This document shows positions 33,830-44,215 of a stretch of 64,000 bases of DNA, in pieces. Each line of letters opens with the position of its first letter. Positions within the stretch are counted from its first letter, which is position 1. The DNA comes from Stieleria marina (GTDB taxonomy: Bacteria > Planctomycetota > Planctomycetia > Pirellulales > Pirellulaceae). Location: positions 1,426,001 through 1,490,000 of the forward strand of contig CP036526.1 of NCBI GenBank assembly GCA_007741555.1, written 5' to 3'. Under the pieces are notes generated by a model that had not been told where the DNA came from, searched no databases, and saw nothing but the letters and a program-made list of their open reading frames with translations. A program made the translations under genes and the position numbers.

Positions 33830-35077
33830 TTAGTTAACCTGCGCGATGATGCATTTCAGATAGTTGCTCTCCGGGCACGAAACCGCCACAGGGTGGTCTG
33901 GTGCAGGCCCGAGGCTCTCCATGATGATCAAATCACGCCGCCGACGACGTCCCACGTCCAATAGCATGTTCAAAAATTCGGCTCGCGAAACGCGTCCTGA
34001 ACAACTGCAAGTCACCAGGATTCCCCCCGGCGTCAAAAGGTCCACTGCCAGCGAATTGAGACGTCGGTAGGCTCGCATGGCCGAGTCGATTTGGTGGCGC
34101 GATCCGGCAAAACGTGGTGGATCCAGGATGATCGCGTCAAATTTGTCCCCGGCGTCGCCCAGGCGTTTTAACGCATCAAAACAGTCTTCTTTGACCAGCT
34201 GCAGGTTCGTGATTCCGTTGGCAGCTGCGGTCGCCGCAGCGGAATCAAGTGCTGGCTGGCTGCTATCGACTCCCGTGATCGACGCCGCGCCGTGTTTGGC
34301 GGCGACCAACCCAAAACCACCGGTGTAGCAGCACACGTCCAGTACATTTTTGTCTTTGAAGTACTTAGCAGCGGCAACATGGTTTAGCCGCTGGTCGAGA
34401 TAACCGCCTGTTTTTTGGCCGGCACGCAAGTCGACTGACAGTTGCAATCCGTTGAGCTGGTAGTGGATGGCAGTATCGGGTGCGTTGTCTTGATACCACT
34501 CTTCAATCGGCTCGATTCCTTCGTGTTTGGCCGTTTTGGGGTCCACGCGAACCATGATGTGCTGGGCGGAGACCGCGGATTTTAAGTGTTCCAGGATCGG
34601 TTCTTTCCACCTTAGCAAACCGCCAGCGGTGAACTGGATACTGAGGCAATCCGCGTAGCGATCAACGATCAATCCGCTTAGCAAATCAGACTCGCTGAAC
34701 ATCAGGCGTTCGGCGCCGGTCGCTTCAAATTCGCTGTGCATACGTCGTCGGGCGATGGCTGCATCGATGCGACATCGCCACAGATCGTCGTCAATCGTGA
34801 CCGACTGATCGAAACCGTAAAGGCGAACCCGCAGGCGACTTTGCGGATTAACCACTCCGCGACCGACCCAATTACCGTCATGGTCAATCACATCAACGAC
34901 TTGTCCACAGGTCAAATCATGACCGTTTTCTGCCAACGCATGAGCATGCACCCAGGGATGTCGCGCGAGAAAAGGGAATTGTCGATTGGGTTTCAATCGC
35001 AATTCGACCGGAATATCCAGTGATGAACTTTCCTGGTTGTCGGCCGATTGGTCATTGTTCGATTCAGATTGGGTCAC
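33830..35077 (-). CDS. Class I rRNA large subunit methyltransferase, RlmI-like
   Basis: A 415-residue enzyme of the RlmI (23S rRNA m5C1962) family, with GTG start at 35077. The N-terminus holds a PUA domain (FPFLARHPWVHAHAL and GQVVDVIDHDGNWVGRGV). The middle EEHD-like region is followed by the SAM domain: VLDVCCYTGGFGLVAA (motif I), GVDSSQPAL, LDPPRFA (motif IV) and TCSCSG, where the second Cys is the likely nucleophile. The typical GQKTGGYLDQRLN element is present. Assignment to the exact rRNA base would need an orthology test. Confidence 0.9.
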   Translation of the reverse strand: MTQSESNNDQSADNQESSSLDIPVELRLKPNRQFPFLARHPWVHAHALAENGHDLTCGQVVDVIDHDGNWVGRGVVNPQSRLRVRLYGFDQSVTIDDDLWRCRIDAAIARRRMHSEFEATGAERLMFSESDLLSGLIVDRYADCLSIQFTAGGLLRWKEPILEHLKSAVSAQHIMVRVDPKTAKHEGIEPIEEWYQDNAPDTAIHYQLNGLQLSVDLRAGQKTGGYLDQRLNHVAAAKYFKDKNVLDVCCYTGGFGLVAAKHGAASITGVDSSQPALDSAAATAAANGITNLQLVKEDCFDALKRLGDAGDKFDAIILDPPRFAGSRHQIDSAMRAYRRLNSLAVDLLTPGGILVTCSCSGRVSRAEFLNMLLDVGRRRRRDLIIMESLGPAPDHPVAVSCPESNYLKCIIAQVN

Positions 35078-35479
35078 TTAGACAGCTCAGTCACTCAGGA
35101 AGCGGGCGTAGCAAGGAAGTTTGGGCACCACGGAAGTATATTTCAATCATCGCAGAATGACGCATGGCGACCGTTTGCAGAACGTGGGGCAAAAACGCTC
35201 TCGTTGGCTCAGAGAACGCCCTGCAATTGCGACACGTTCTCAACAAAGGCCGCCGAGCTAAAAAAAACGGATTCAAGGCCAAGAAACGGCCTCGCAAACG
35301 ACCCAGGCCGCTCGCCCAATCAATGTTAAGACGTAACAATCAGGATGTTTGAGGTTTAGTCGGCCACTTGGTCGACCGATATATTCAAGGCAGTGTGTTT
35401 GCGAAAAGAAGCTGTCATCGTTTGGCTCCCTGTCGATCGCAAACCTTCCCTTGGAGCGTTTTTGAGAAAGGTCTAAATC
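35078..35479. other. Divergent intergenic region upstream of fdxA
   Basis: These 402 bases separate the RlmI-like gene (minus) from fdxA (plus). A short plus-strand open frame from 35164 encodes a basic 62-residue peptide, but it lacks a Shine-Dalgarno site and I do not count it as a gene. TATATT near 35390 could be a -10 box of fdxA, without a good -35. Confidence 0.4.
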
Positions 35480-35758
35480 ATGACTCACGTCGTAGCCGAG
35501 CCATGCTCGGGATGCAAATACACCGACTGCGTAGTGGTCTGCCCCGTGGAGTGTTTCTACGAAGGCGATCAGATGCTGTACATCCACCCCGAAGAATGCA
35601 TCGACTGTGAAGCGTGCGTTCCCGAATGTCCCGTCGAAGCGATCTTCCACGAAGACAACGTGCCCGAGGAATGGAAGAGCTATACGGAACTGAACGCAAC
35701 GAAGTCCGAAGAGTGTGAAGTCATCACTGAAAAGAAAGAGCCATTGGCAGACGATTGA
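35480..35758 (+). CDS. fdxA: Seven-iron ferredoxin (3Fe-4S plus 4Fe-4S)
   Basis: A 92-residue electron carrier of the Azotobacter FdI/FdxA type. The N-terminal [18 protein letters not shown] has the arrangement Cys9, Cys17 and Cys21 with an extra Cys12 and Cys25, as in 7Fe ferredoxins. The second set, [12 protein letters not shown], binds the 4Fe-4S cluster. The C-terminus is acidic. A likely partner is a low-potential reductase; none is nearby. The Shine-Dalgarno site is weak (GAAAGG about 8 bases upstream). A terminator follows, so the gene is a single transcription unit. Confidence 0.95.
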   Translation: MTHVVAEPCSGCKYTDCVVVCPVECFYEGDQMLYIHPEECIDCEACVPECPVEAIFHEDNVPEEWKSYTELNATKSEECEVITEKKEPLADD

Positions 35759-35783
35759 TTCGTGTCAGTTGATACTGATAACG

Positions 35784-35830
35784 AAAAAGCCCGCCGCGAT
35801 TTTAAACGCGACGGGCTTTTTTTATTTTTG
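35784..35830 (+). terminator. Intrinsic terminator of fdxA
   Basis: AAAAGCCCGCCGCG pairs with CGCGACGGGCTTTT (one mismatch) and is followed by a long T-rich run, 26 bases after the fdxA stop. Confidence 0.88.
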
Positions 35831-35942
35831 CGTGAAGGCTTTCATGCCGGAAAGCGTTCACAGCCATGGCATGCTGTCTGGTTAGGCCTCGGCGTATCAG
35901 CGACCGCGCACTCAACCATTCAGAACACGCCGCGGGCTAACA

Positions 35943-36545
35943 CTAAATGGTTGGCAAAAAAGTCTTCCAGCATTCGTAACGCGGGTCTTCGGCTGACTGA
36001 ACCAGCATCGGATTCACGCGAGGTTTTTCGGGGACACGCAACAGATCCATCCTGGCCTGCTTGGGCGTACGCCCACCCTTGCGACTGTTGCATCGCAAAC
36101 AGCAGCACACGATGTTTTCCCAAGTGGTTGGGCCACCGTGAGACCGAGGTACCACGTGGTCCAAGCTAAGCTTGTGAGTCGCCTGGACTTTTCCACAGTA
36201 CTGACATTGATGGTCATCGCGTGCGAACAAGTTTTTGCGGTTGAATCGCACGGTCTGCATCGGCATCCGATCAAACCGAGTCAACCGCGCGATGCGTGGC
36301 ACCTGCAATTCAAATCCCACCGCACGGATGTAGTCTTCGCCAGGCTGCTTTTCCAGCGAAGCCAATTTGCTCAGTTCGCACCAAGTGTCGAAATCGTAAC
36401 TGACGAATTGGCCGTTTTCATTTGCGATCACTTCTGCGCATTCGCGATACAACAGTGTCAACGCGCGACGCACATTGATGACGCGGATCGCCATGTAAAA
36501 ACGATTGAGAACTAGGACATTCGTTTCAAGCAAGCTTTGTGACAT
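35943..36545 (-). CDS. HNH endonuclease
   Basis: A 200-residue protein starting at the ATG at 36545 (MSQSLLETNVLVLNRFYMAI). The N-terminal half is the region found before HNH domains in this stand-alone family. The nuclease core has Cys114/Cys117 (CQYC), Asp129-His130 (LDHVVPRSHGG), Asn144 (WENIV) and a second CxxC at 149-152 followed by NSRKGG. The pairs of cysteines bind structural zinc and the His acts on one metal ion. There are no linked methylase, toxin or phage genes, so a restriction role is not indicated. This family is widespread as a single gene in planctomycetes and cyanobacteria. Confidence 0.92.
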   Translation of the reverse strand: MSQSLLETNVLVLNRFYMAIRVINVRRALTLLYRECAEVIANENGQFVSYDFDTWCELSKLASLEKQPGEDYIRAVGFELQVPRIARLTRFDRMPMQTVRFNRKNLFARDDHQCQYCGKVQATHKLSLDHVVPRSHGGPTTWENIVCCCLRCNSRKGGRTPKQARMDLLRVPEKPRVNPMLVQSAEDPRYECWKTFLPTI

Positions 36546-37061
36546 TGCGTTTAGATCCCTCTGCCTTATTGAACGCGGTAGCACGTGTGGCCAGTCAGGT
36601 AGAACATTATTTTAGGCGCCTCACAAATCCGGCGCAAACAGAAGTCCGCATCTAGCGGCGGCCAAACACCGAAAACCTCGGCGGTTGGCAGTAGTCTCGA
36701 CACGCAAAAACGGGCGGAGGGTTCGCAGTTGAGCGGTCAGACTAACTGTCTTTTAAAGATTGGGTGAGATTCCCGAGGCCATATGAACGCGACTTTTGAG
36801 GGTGATTTGCTAGCTGCTGAGTGGTCCAGAGGGGAAAGCTGATTGCTTGCGCCGGACGCCGACCCAAGGCTGTCGAGCACGCTGGACGTCGTTTTTCTGG
36901 CGAAACGCGGAATCAGCAACGCTTTTGTCGCGAAGGCACTGGCAGCGGGAAGGCACTGGGCAGCTCGGTTGACCCCGATACTGGGATTTCCGTATCTACA
37001 GAGCTTGCCGCATCGTACCGCGGCGAGAGCGCGGACCAAAAACGCAAACCATTTGGCAAGG
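36546..37061. other. Intergenic region or 5' extension of the following membrane gene
   Basis: This 516-base stretch precedes the assumed start of the six-helix protein. Two overlapping plus-strand frames run through its last 200 bases into the gene, and both use rare or non-ATG starts. GGCGCC-based dyad symmetry occurs near 36614-36635. The upstream boundary of the downstream gene is therefore not settled. Confidence 0.35.
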
Positions 37062-38612
37062 ATGCCTCCCGAACGACGCACCACGACAGGACGGCGACGC
37101 CGAGTACTTTACTCGGCTCAAAACGCCAGTTCGTCACGCCCGACGGCAGCCAGCCGCCGAGCGAAGGAGAAACTGCGCGAAGCCCGTCAGCCGGTCAAAG
37201 CGTATGGAGCCAAAGTCCAGCGGCGCCTGCGCGGTCGCTGGTTTTCGCTCGTGCCCGTCTCCCGATCGTCGCTTGCCATCGCCTCCAGCTGCATCGCATT
37301 GACTGCCCTGCTGCTTACTTTTGCACATTACGCAGCGGTCACTTGGCCTTCGCTGGTCTATCAACCCGACATCGCGCGGCCGTTGCGATTGGATCGTGCC
37401 GATAGTTTTGGGCGATGGTTCACTTGCGCCATCTTGGCTGCCTCATCGGGTGCTTCGCTGCTGATTTATCAACTGCGCCGTCACCGCAATGACGACTATG
37501 CCGGACACTACCGACTGTGGCGAATCGTCATCGTGGTGCTATTGCTTGCCAGTATCAATACACTCGTTTCGGCTGTCTCGTGGTGCGGATCACTGCTGGA
37601 CGCGCTGGTGGGAAAACGAGTCGCTTTTTCGGGCTACGACTGGCTCCGGATTTTCTTGGGCGTCGGCGGTGTGGTTTTGGCCATCCGCATGATCGCGGAA
37701 TTGCGACGTTCTCGGTGGGCGCTGGCATTCATTGCAATCGCCTGCGGTTTGCTCGCGCTCCCCGAAGCGACCAAGTGGCAGCTTTTGGAAATCGAAACAA
37801 TTAACCGTTGGGTGCTCGTTACGGCCGCACCCCTGCTTGGCTACACCGCCCTGTTCTTGGCAGTCGGCGGCTACTTGCGAATGCTCTATCGCGACGTCCG
37901 CGGAATCGTCGAAACCGAGACATTTACGCAGCGGATGGGGAATCTCCGGCGCCGAATGTTTGCAGGCGAAACCGCCGCTGATCCTTGGCAATCCGATCGC
38001 GACGTTGACGCCGACGCCGGCGAGCCAGCCGATGATTCCGACGAAACAGACGAATCCGAAGTCAACGCAGACAACGATGTGAAGCCGCTGCGTAAAAAAC
38101 GTCGTTGGTTTGGTTTGCGAGCCGCCAGGGAGGATGCGGCCCGGACGGACGAAGAGACCGATGAAGAGGAACCAGCCGAAGCCACCGAGCCAGCGCCTCG
38201 GAGCCGGAAAAAGAAACGCCGATTTGGACTTCGATTGGACCCGACGGAGCTAAACGAATCCGAAGATGATGATTCGGTCCAAGAGGACAGCGAAGAATCC
38301 GTCGATACGAATCAGGAAGATGAACAAGCAGCGCCCAAGAAACGCCGATTCGGTCTGTCTTGGCGAAAGAAAAAGAAGCCTGTTGATGCCACTGACGCTG
38401 CGGAAGACGAGCAGTCTGACGATCAGCAGCAGGATGAAGAATTTGCCGAATCGTCTCCGCTATCGTCGGCAGCACGGCAATCCGGCGGCCAAGATGCCGC
38501 TGCTTCACAAGACGACTATATCGACGAAGATGAAATCGATTGGGATTCGCTCAGTAAATCAGAGCGTCGACGGCTTCGAAAGAAAATCAAGCGACAAGGC
38601 CGCGCCGCCTAA
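37062..38612 (+). CDS. Six-helix membrane protein with repeated basic-aromatic motif in an acidic tail
   Basis: A 516-residue protein of unknown function using the ATG at 37062; the frame is open upstream to 36843. A basic N-terminus of about 60 residues leads into six hydrophobic helices (for example SSLAIASSCIALTALLLTFA, WRIVIVVLLLASINTLVSAV, LRIFLGVGGVVLAIRMIAEL, LLGYTALFLAVGGYL). After about residue 320 comes a long cytoplasmic tail of acidic stretches broken by three copies of a KKRRxFGL-like motif: KKRRWFGLRAAR, KKKRRFGLRLDP and KKRRFGLSWRKKKK. A basic end (SERRRLRKKIKRQG) closes it. The tail suggests a polyelectrolyte or nucleic-acid or protein docking role. Codon use matches the neighbours. 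Confidence 0.6.
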   Translation: MPPERRTTTGRRRRVLYSAQNASSSRPTAASRRAKEKLREARQPVKAYGAKVQRRLRGRWFSLVPVSRSSLAIASSCIALTALLLTFAHYAAVTWPSLVYQPDIARPLRLDRADSFGRWFTCAILAASSGASLLIYQLRRHRNDDYAGHYRLWRIVIVVLLLASINTLVSAVSWCGSLLDALVGKRVAFSGYDWLRIFLGVGGVVLAIRMIAELRRSRWALAFIAIACGLLALPEATKWQLLEIETINRWVLVTAAPLLGYTALFLAVGGYLRMLYRDVRGIVETETFTQRMGNLRRRMFAGETAADPWQSDRDVDADAGEPADDSDETDESEVNADNDVKPLRKKRRWFGLRAAREDAARTDEETDEEEPAEATEPAPRSRKKKRRFGLRLDPTELNESEDDDSVQEDSEESVDTNQEDEQAAPKKRRFGLSWRKKKKPVDATDAAEDEQSDDQQQDEEFAESSPLSSAARQSGGQDAAASQDDYIDEDEIDWDSLSKSERRRLRKKIKRQGRAA

Positions 38613-38912
38613 CGCTGCCCCTCAGCTGGTGGATATCACCAACTGGTGTTTGTCGCCGTGCCAAAGCGGACCGAGTGTTGGTATCGAGCAAGTATCGAGC
38701 GAGCGACTGCAAAACAGGCCCCGAAACTGGTCAATCGTGCATCGGGCCCTGGCGATGCAGGGGCTTTGCAAATGCGACGATCCTCTTGATCAGCGGGGCT
38801 TCAAACAATTCGATGGAGCCACTTGATCAAAAAAGGAGCCTGCTCAACTTCGGCGGGGGCATCGGGTATTCTTCCGGCCTCCCACCACGACGTCGTTACC
38901 CCCTGAGCAACC
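38613..38912. other. Intergenic region upstream of gltX
   Basis: A 300-base gap. GTATCGAGC occurs twice within 20 bases near 38680. No terminator hairpin with a T-run, promoter or gene is evident. Confidence 0.4.
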
Positions 38913-40466
38913 ATGATTCGCACTCGTTTCGCACCCAGTCCTACCGGTTACCTCCACATTGGCGGCGTCCGTACAGCTCTTTTTAATTGGTTGCTCGCCA
39001 AGCGGACCGGTGGCCAGTTCGTCCTGCGGATCGACGACACAGACGCCGAACGAAACGTTGCCGAAGCGATCGAGCCGATTTTGGACGGCTTCCGCTTTCT
39101 GGGAATGGATTGGGACGAAGGGCCTGGTGTGGAGGGGCCGCACGCTCCTTACTTCCAGTCGCAGCGGGCTGACGCCCACAAAGACGCCGCCGCAAAGCTG
39201 CTCGCAAGTGGTCACGCTTACCGCGACTATTGCACGCCCGATGAATTCGCGGCGCAGCGGGAAGCAGCCAAGGCAGCGGGCGAACCATTTGTTTACGATC
39301 GCAAGTGGATGGCAGTCGACGACGCAGCGGCAGCGGCATTCGAAGCCGAAGGGCGGTCGGCGGTCGTGCGTTTGAAGATGCCACGCGACGGCGAATGTGT
39401 CATCGATGACCTTGTCCGCGGTGAAGTGCGAGTCCAGTGGGCTTCCGAAGCCGACCATGTCATTCAACGCGGCGATGGAAGCTGTCTGTATCACTTGGCC
39501 ACCGTTGTCGATGACGGAGATATGGAAATCACGCACGTCGTTCGCGCCGAAGAACACTTGCCCAACACGCCACGGCAGATTTTTATCTTGGAATCGCTCG
39601 GCTATGACCGACCGCAGTACGCTCATTTGCCGTACGTCGCAGAGCCCAGTGGGACGGCAAAGTTAAGCAAACGCAAACTAGCTAAATACGAAAAGAACAA
39701 AGACTTCGCAGATTTGTTGGCTCATGGGCGAGCGATTGCCGAACGATGCGGGCTCACGACCGAGGCAGATACATTCAATCCGGTGATCGTCGACTTCTAT
39801 CGCGAGATCGGATTCTTGCCCGAGGCGATTTTGAATTACTTGCTGCTGCTAGGCTGGTCGCTTGATGGCGAGCGAGAAAAGTTTACGGTGGCTGAAATGA
39901 TCGAGCTGTTCAAGCTAGAGCGAGTCAACAGCTCGCCCGCATCGTTTGATCCGCAAAAACTGCTGTCGTTTCAGGCCGATGCGTTCGCAGCGCTCAGCGC
40001 CGACGACAAACTTGCTGCCGTGACGCCATTTGCGCAAAAAGCAGGCTATTTGTCCGATGAGGACGGCACTGCCAAATTGGTCGCTGTGGTCGACGGAGCT
40101 GGCGACCGACTGAAGATGGCTGGCGATATCATCGACTTCGATTATTGCTTCACCGATGAAGTGGCCTACAACGAAAAAGCTTTCAAAAAACGAATTCTCA
40201 AACCCGATGATGCCTGTGATTTGCTAGGCAAATTGGCAAAGCACTTCGCCGACGTAACCGATTTTGACGCGGCAGCCTGCGAGACACATATCAAGGATTT
40301 TTGCGAAGGTGAGTCGATCGAGTTAAAACAGATCATTCACGCTTTACGAATCGCAACGACTGGCGTGCCCGCGGGATTTGGGATGTTTGAAACGCTGGCC
40401 GTTCTCGGTAAAGAGAAAGTGATCGCACGCATTGATGCCGCGATCGTTCACGCCGCGACAAACTGA
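38913..40466 (+). CDS. gltX: Glutamyl-tRNA synthetase
   Basis: A 517-residue class I aminoacyl-tRNA synthetase. The ATP site HIGH motif is in [11 protein letters not shown] at 8-18, and the KMSKS loop is KLSKR at about 250-254. [10 protein letters not shown] is characteristic of the GltX group. The C-terminal part (about 320-500) is the helical anticodon-binding region of bacterial GluRS. Presence of glnS nearby suggests that this enzyme need not charge tRNA-Gln, so it may be a discriminating GluRS. Length and motifs are normal. Confidence 0.97.
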   Translation: MIRTRFAPSPTGYLHIGGVRTALFNWLLAKRTGGQFVLRIDDTDAERNVAEAIEPILDGFRFLGMDWDEGPGVEGPHAPYFQSQRADAHKDAAAKLLASGHAYRDYCTPDEFAAQREAAKAAGEPFVYDRKWMAVDDAAAAAFEAEGRSAVVRLKMPRDGECVIDDLVRGEVRVQWASEADHVIQRGDGSCLYHLATVVDDGDMEITHVVRAEEHLPNTPRQIFILESLGYDRPQYAHLPYVAEPSGTAKLSKRKLAKYEKNKDFADLLAHGRAIAERCGLTTEADTFNPVIVDFYREIGFLPEAILNYLLLLGWSLDGEREKFTVAEMIELFKLERVNSSPASFDPQKLLSFQADAFAALSADDKLAAVTPFAQKAGYLSDEDGTAKLVAVVDGAGDRLKMAGDIIDFDYCFTDEVAYNEKAFKKRILKPDDACDLLGKLAKHFADVTDFDAAACETHIKDFCEGESIELKQIIHALRIATTGVPAGFGMFETLAVLGKEKVIARIDAAIVHAATN

Positions 40467-40568
40467 CGCGCGCCAAAGCGTCCCAAGGTGCACTTTTCTG
40501 CCTGTTCAGCGTGTTGATCTTGCAGATAATGCAGTTGATCAAATCGACTTGTTTTCGCCGGAAAAACT

Positions 40569-42233
40569 ATGCTCAAGCCAAACGCTTCCCCCGCTACCCG
40601 TTTTCGTTTCTGCTCGCTGACGTGCCTTGTTGGCGGACTCGTTTTGTTTGTGGGGTGCTCCCAGGGAGAACCCAAACCGGCTGCGTTTGAACCGAACATG
40701 GTTCACGCGATGAAATACCAGATCAAAGACGATGTCTCGTACGACCAAGCACTCCAAGACGCCAATTGGGTCGTCGACAAGATGTTTGGAACGCCGGATG
40801 AGCCAAAGTTGCCCAAGGTGATCACTGACGAGGAAGACTACGGCGATTTGGTTTCGTTGGAGCGTCTGGATCAAGCTGCCGGCCCTTTTGCGGAAGGCCG
40901 CGGTTTGTATCGCCAGTACTGTGCAACTTGCCACGGAATCACCGGCAACGGTCGCGGGACGACTTCGGCAATCCTGAATCCGTACCCACGTGACTATCGA
41001 ATGGGTGTGTTCAAATTCAAATCGACTTCGCGAAGTGCCAAGCCGACGCGCGCCGATATGGTGCATCTGATTGCCAATGGAATCGACGGGACGGCAATGA
41101 AGAAGATTCCCGAATTGAAGGACGATGATGTCGAAGCACTCGCTGACTACGTGGTGTACCTTTCGATTCGTGGCGAACTGGAACGCTCCCTGATCGATTA
41201 CGCCAGTCAGGACTTGGATCTTGAATCAGGTGATCGCGTGTTGGACTATCAGCTCTTTGGCTGGATCAAGGCAGAAGCCAAGCAGCGATCCGCAAAAGGC
41301 GAAGTACCTGAAGACTACGAAGCTCCGGAATTCGCGCCAGAGGATTTGGTGATCGACAATCAGGAAATCGACGAAGACGTCTTCGATGATTTTCGCGACA
41401 TCAAAGAAATGGCCCAGTGGATTGTTCCAGGCCAAACCGTGGCGCAAGAGCTGAACGATCTGAAGTCATTGGTGACGACCTATGAATCAAAGTACAAGGC
41501 AACGCCGCCGGTCGACATGGATGATTCGGACGAAGACGACGCCGATGACAAGGAAGCAGTACCACCGACTTGGTCAGAACGGGCCGAAGAAATGCTGGAG
41601 CAAATCGACTTTTGCTTGGAGTCGTGGGAAGCTGCCGAGGACATCGTTTTAGATACGGCCGACGCCTGGTTGGAAGCTGAAGACGAGATCATCGAAGTTC
41701 CCGAGCCGCCCGCCGACATTCCTGTTGCTAACTCGTATGCGGAGTTCGTCGAATTAAAAAATGGCGATCAGGCGGACGCGATGAAAAAGTCAATCGAGCG
41801 AGGCCAAAAATTGTTCGTCGGCAAAATCGCTTCCTGTAGCAAATGCCACGGAGAAAAGGGGCTCGGCGACGGTACGACCAATGACTACGACGACTGGACC
41901 AAAGATTGGACCACGCGTGTCGGTCTAAAACCCGAAGACATGGATAGCTTGGTCCCACTGTTGGCTCGCGGGGCATTGCCGCCGTTGAACGCCAAGCCGC
42001 GAAACTTTGCCGAAGGCGTCTTCCGTGGCGGTGCAAAAGCAGAAGATCTTTATCGTCGCATCGTGGCTGGAATTGCCGGATCACCGATGCCGGCAGCTAC
42101 CTTTGTTGAAGGGCAGTTTGAGGAAGACGACGTCTGGCACTTGATCAATTTCATCCGCTCTGTGCAGGTTGCTCCGGTAGTCGACGAGTCCACGCCGGCT
42201 CAGCCGGAGCCACAGCAAACCGCAGCGAAATAG
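40569..42233 (+). CDS. Dihaem cytochrome c-type lipoprotein
   Basis: A 554-residue lipoprotein. The signal peptide ends in LVLFVGC, giving lipid Cys30. Two c-type haem domains are visible: CATCHG at about 118-123 with GNGRG after it, and CSKCHG at about 423-428 with GLGDGTTND after it. Between them lies a long acidic stretch (about 210-390; DDSDEDDADD) with no recognised domain. Probable distal ligands are Met residues in GTAMKKIPEL and GSPMPAATF. The two domains resemble those of mono-haem cytochromes of respiratory chains. It is flanked by gltX (102 bases upstream) and glnS (293 bases downstream) on the same strand, but functional linkage is unlikely. Confidence 0.9.
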   Translation: MLKPNASPATRFRFCSLTCLVGGLVLFVGCSQGEPKPAAFEPNMVHAMKYQIKDDVSYDQALQDANWVVDKMFGTPDEPKLPKVITDEEDYGDLVSLERLDQAAGPFAEGRGLYRQYCATCHGITGNGRGTTSAILNPYPRDYRMGVFKFKSTSRSAKPTRADMVHLIANGIDGTAMKKIPELKDDDVEALADYVVYLSIRGELERSLIDYASQDLDLESGDRVLDYQLFGWIKAEAKQRSAKGEVPEDYEAPEFAPEDLVIDNQEIDEDVFDDFRDIKEMAQWIVPGQTVAQELNDLKSLVTTYESKYKATPPVDMDDSDEDDADDKEAVPPTWSERAEEMLEQIDFCLESWEAAEDIVLDTADAWLEAEDEIIEVPEPPADIPVANSYAEFVELKNGDQADAMKKSIERGQKLFVGKIASCSKCHGEKGLGDGTTNDYDDWTKDWTTRVGLKPEDMDSLVPLLARGALPPLNAKPRNFAEGVFRGGAKAEDLYRRIVAGIAGSPMPAATFVEGQFEEDDVWHLINFIRSVQVAPVVDESTPAQPEPQQTAAK

Positions 42234-42526
42234 TCCCTGCGGCTCGCTATTTCGATCAACGATTCGGCGTCAGCCGGATCGTGGCAGTTGCCGCGGGCTC
42301 GCATCGGCCCGTTCTAGACGCCCGTTCTGCCTAGTTCGTCGCTGCGAGATCATTTTGGGCAGAACCTACTGGCAACCAGCAGCGTTCGGAGTGGCCGCCG
42401 GCTGACATTTTGGCTTGGAAATTGCTCCAGCAACGCGGCCTACGTGAACTTTCTGACTTTCGGTAAGCTCTCTGCTACCGAACCACTAACTTTTGCACAG
42501 CCTGCCAAGGCACGGAGCCCATCGCC

Positions 42527-44215
42527 ATGAGTGAGTCGTCCGAAAAACGTCCCTCCAAGCATTTCATCGAACAAGCCATCGAAGCCGATTTGGCCGCTGG
42601 CAAAGCGTCCGGGGTCTTTACGCGGTTTCCGCCCGAGCCCAATGGTTATCTGCACATTGGTCACGCAAAAAGCATTTGCTTGAATTTTGGGCTCGCCAAG
42701 ACTTATGGCGGTACTTGCAATCTACGATTCGATGACACGAACCCGTCCAAAGAGGAAACCGAGTACGTCGAATCGATCAAAGAAGACGTCCGTTGGTTGG
42801 GATTTGAGTGGGACAATCTGCACTTTGCCAGCGACTATTTTGACCATCTCTACGATTGGGCAGAGCAACTAATCCAGGGCGGTCACGCCTACGTGTGTGA
42901 TCTTACGCCCGAAGAAACTCGCGAGTACCGCGGGACGCTGACGGAGCCGGGAAAAAATAGCCCTCATCGAGACCGTTCGGCGGAGGAAAATCTTGATCTC
43001 TTTCGCCGCATGAAAGCCGGCGAGTTCGAGGACGGATCGCGGACTCTGCGTGCCAAAATCGATATGGCGTCGCCCAATTTCAACATGCGAGATCCCGTGA
43101 TGTACCGGATTTTGCGGGCGCACCATCATCGTACTGGTGACAAATGGTGCATGTACCCGATGTACGATTGGGCACATGGGCAAAGTGATTCGATGGAAAA
43201 TATTTCGTTTTCGATTTGCACGCTGGAATTCGAGCACCATCGCCCGCTTTACGATTGGTTCTGCAAATCGCTGGAAATTCATCACCCGCGACAGATCGAA
43301 TTCGCAAGGTTGAATATCAACTACACGGTGATGAGCAAGCGAAAGCTGTTGCAGTTGGTCAAGGAAAATCACGTCAACGGATGGGATGATCCTCGCATGC
43401 CAACCATTAGCGGTTTGCGAAGACGGGGCTACACGCCCGAGTCGATTCGCGATTTCTGCGCCGACGTTGGCGTGGCCAAATTCAATAGCACGATTGATTT
43501 TGTGAGGTTGGAAAACGCAATTCGCAATCACTTAAACCAAGTGGCTCCGCGGCGCATGGCGGTGCTCAATCCCGTCAAGCTAACGATCACAAATTGGCCC
43601 AAGGATAAAGTCGACACCAATGAAGCCGTCAACATTCAGGGCAATGAAGACGCCGGTTCGCGCCAAATCCCGTTTTCGGGCAACCTTTGGATCGAACGCG
43701 ATGATTTTCGCGAAGAAGCTCCCCGCAAGTTCTTTCGCCTGAAGAAAGGCGGGGCCGTTCGGCTTCGTGCCGGATACATCGTCGACTGCACCGATGTGGT
43801 CAAGGATGACGATGGAAACATTACCGAAATCCTATGCACGTATGATCCCGAAACAAGAAGCGGCGAAGATACATCGGGTCGCAAAGTCAAAGGGACCATC
43901 CACTGGGTCAGCGCCGACCACGCTGCAGAAGTCGAGGTGCGAAATTACGACCGATTGTTTACCGCAGAGAACCCGGATTCAAACGATGACGGCAAAACGT
44001 TTCTGGATCACATGAATCCTGACTCGCTTAATGTTCTCACTGCTTATGTCGAACCAGAGCTTTCAACGGCAAACGTAGGCGACCGAGTTCAGTTTGAACG
44101 CCTGGGCTACTATGTCGTGGATTCCGACAGTACGGATGGCAAGTTGGTGTTCAATCGAATCGTTCCGCTTCGTGACTCTTGGGGAAAAATCGAAGCCAAA
44201 GGCAAATCCAAGTAA
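42527..44215 (+). CDS. glnS: Glutaminyl-tRNA synthetase
   Basis: A 562-residue class I synthetase that charges tRNA-Gln directly. HIGH motif: [14 protein letters not shown] at about 36-49; KMSKS equivalent: VMSKRKL at about 266-272. DDTNPSKEE and WLGFEW are typical of GlnRS. The C-terminal beta-barrel anticodon-binding domains (about 345-550) are complete. GlnRS is patchily distributed in bacteria and thought to have come from eukaryotes by transfer; having it beside GltX implies that the amidotransferase route for Gln-tRNA is not essential. The start at 42527 has no strong Shine-Dalgarno. Confidence 0.97.
   Translation: MSESSEKRPSKHFIEQAIEADLAAGKASGVFTRFPPEPNGYLHIGHAKSICLNFGLAKTYGGTCNLRFDDTNPSKEETEYVESIKEDVRWLGFEWDNLHFASDYFDHLYDWAEQLIQGGHAYVCDLTPEETREYRGTLTEPGKNSPHRDRSAEENLDLFRRMKAGEFEDGSRTLRAKIDMASPNFNMRDPVMYRILRAHHHRTGDKWCMYPMYDWAHGQSDSMENISFSICTLEFEHHRPLYDWFCKSLEIHHPRQIEFARLNINYTVMSKRKLLQLVKENHVNGWDDPRMPTISGLRRRGYTPESIRDFCADVGVAKFNSTIDFVRLENAIRNHLNQVAPRRMAVLNPVKLTITNWPKDKVDTNEAVNIQGNEDAGSRQIPFSGNLWIERDDFREEAPRKFFRLKKGGAVRLRAGYIVDCTDVVKDDDGNITEILCTYDPETRSGEDTSGRKVKGTIHWVSADHAAEVEVRNYDRLFTAENPDSNDDGKTFLDHMNPDSLNVLTAYVEPELSTANVGDRVQFERLGYYVVDSDSTDGKLVFNRIVPLRDSWGKIEAKGKSK

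Noticed and set aside
35164-35352. Short basic frame (KKNGFKAKKRPRKRPRPL) upstream of fdxA
   Set aside because: It resembles a small DNA- or RNA-binding peptide, but no ribosome site precedes it and the basic stretch comes from A-rich repeats. Not enough to call a gene.
36821-37405. Second plus-strand frame overlapping the start of the six-helix protein
   Set aside because: Its product has no transmembrane pattern and the helix-coding frame continues beyond it. It could mark a frameshift in the 5' part, but there is no supporting evidence.
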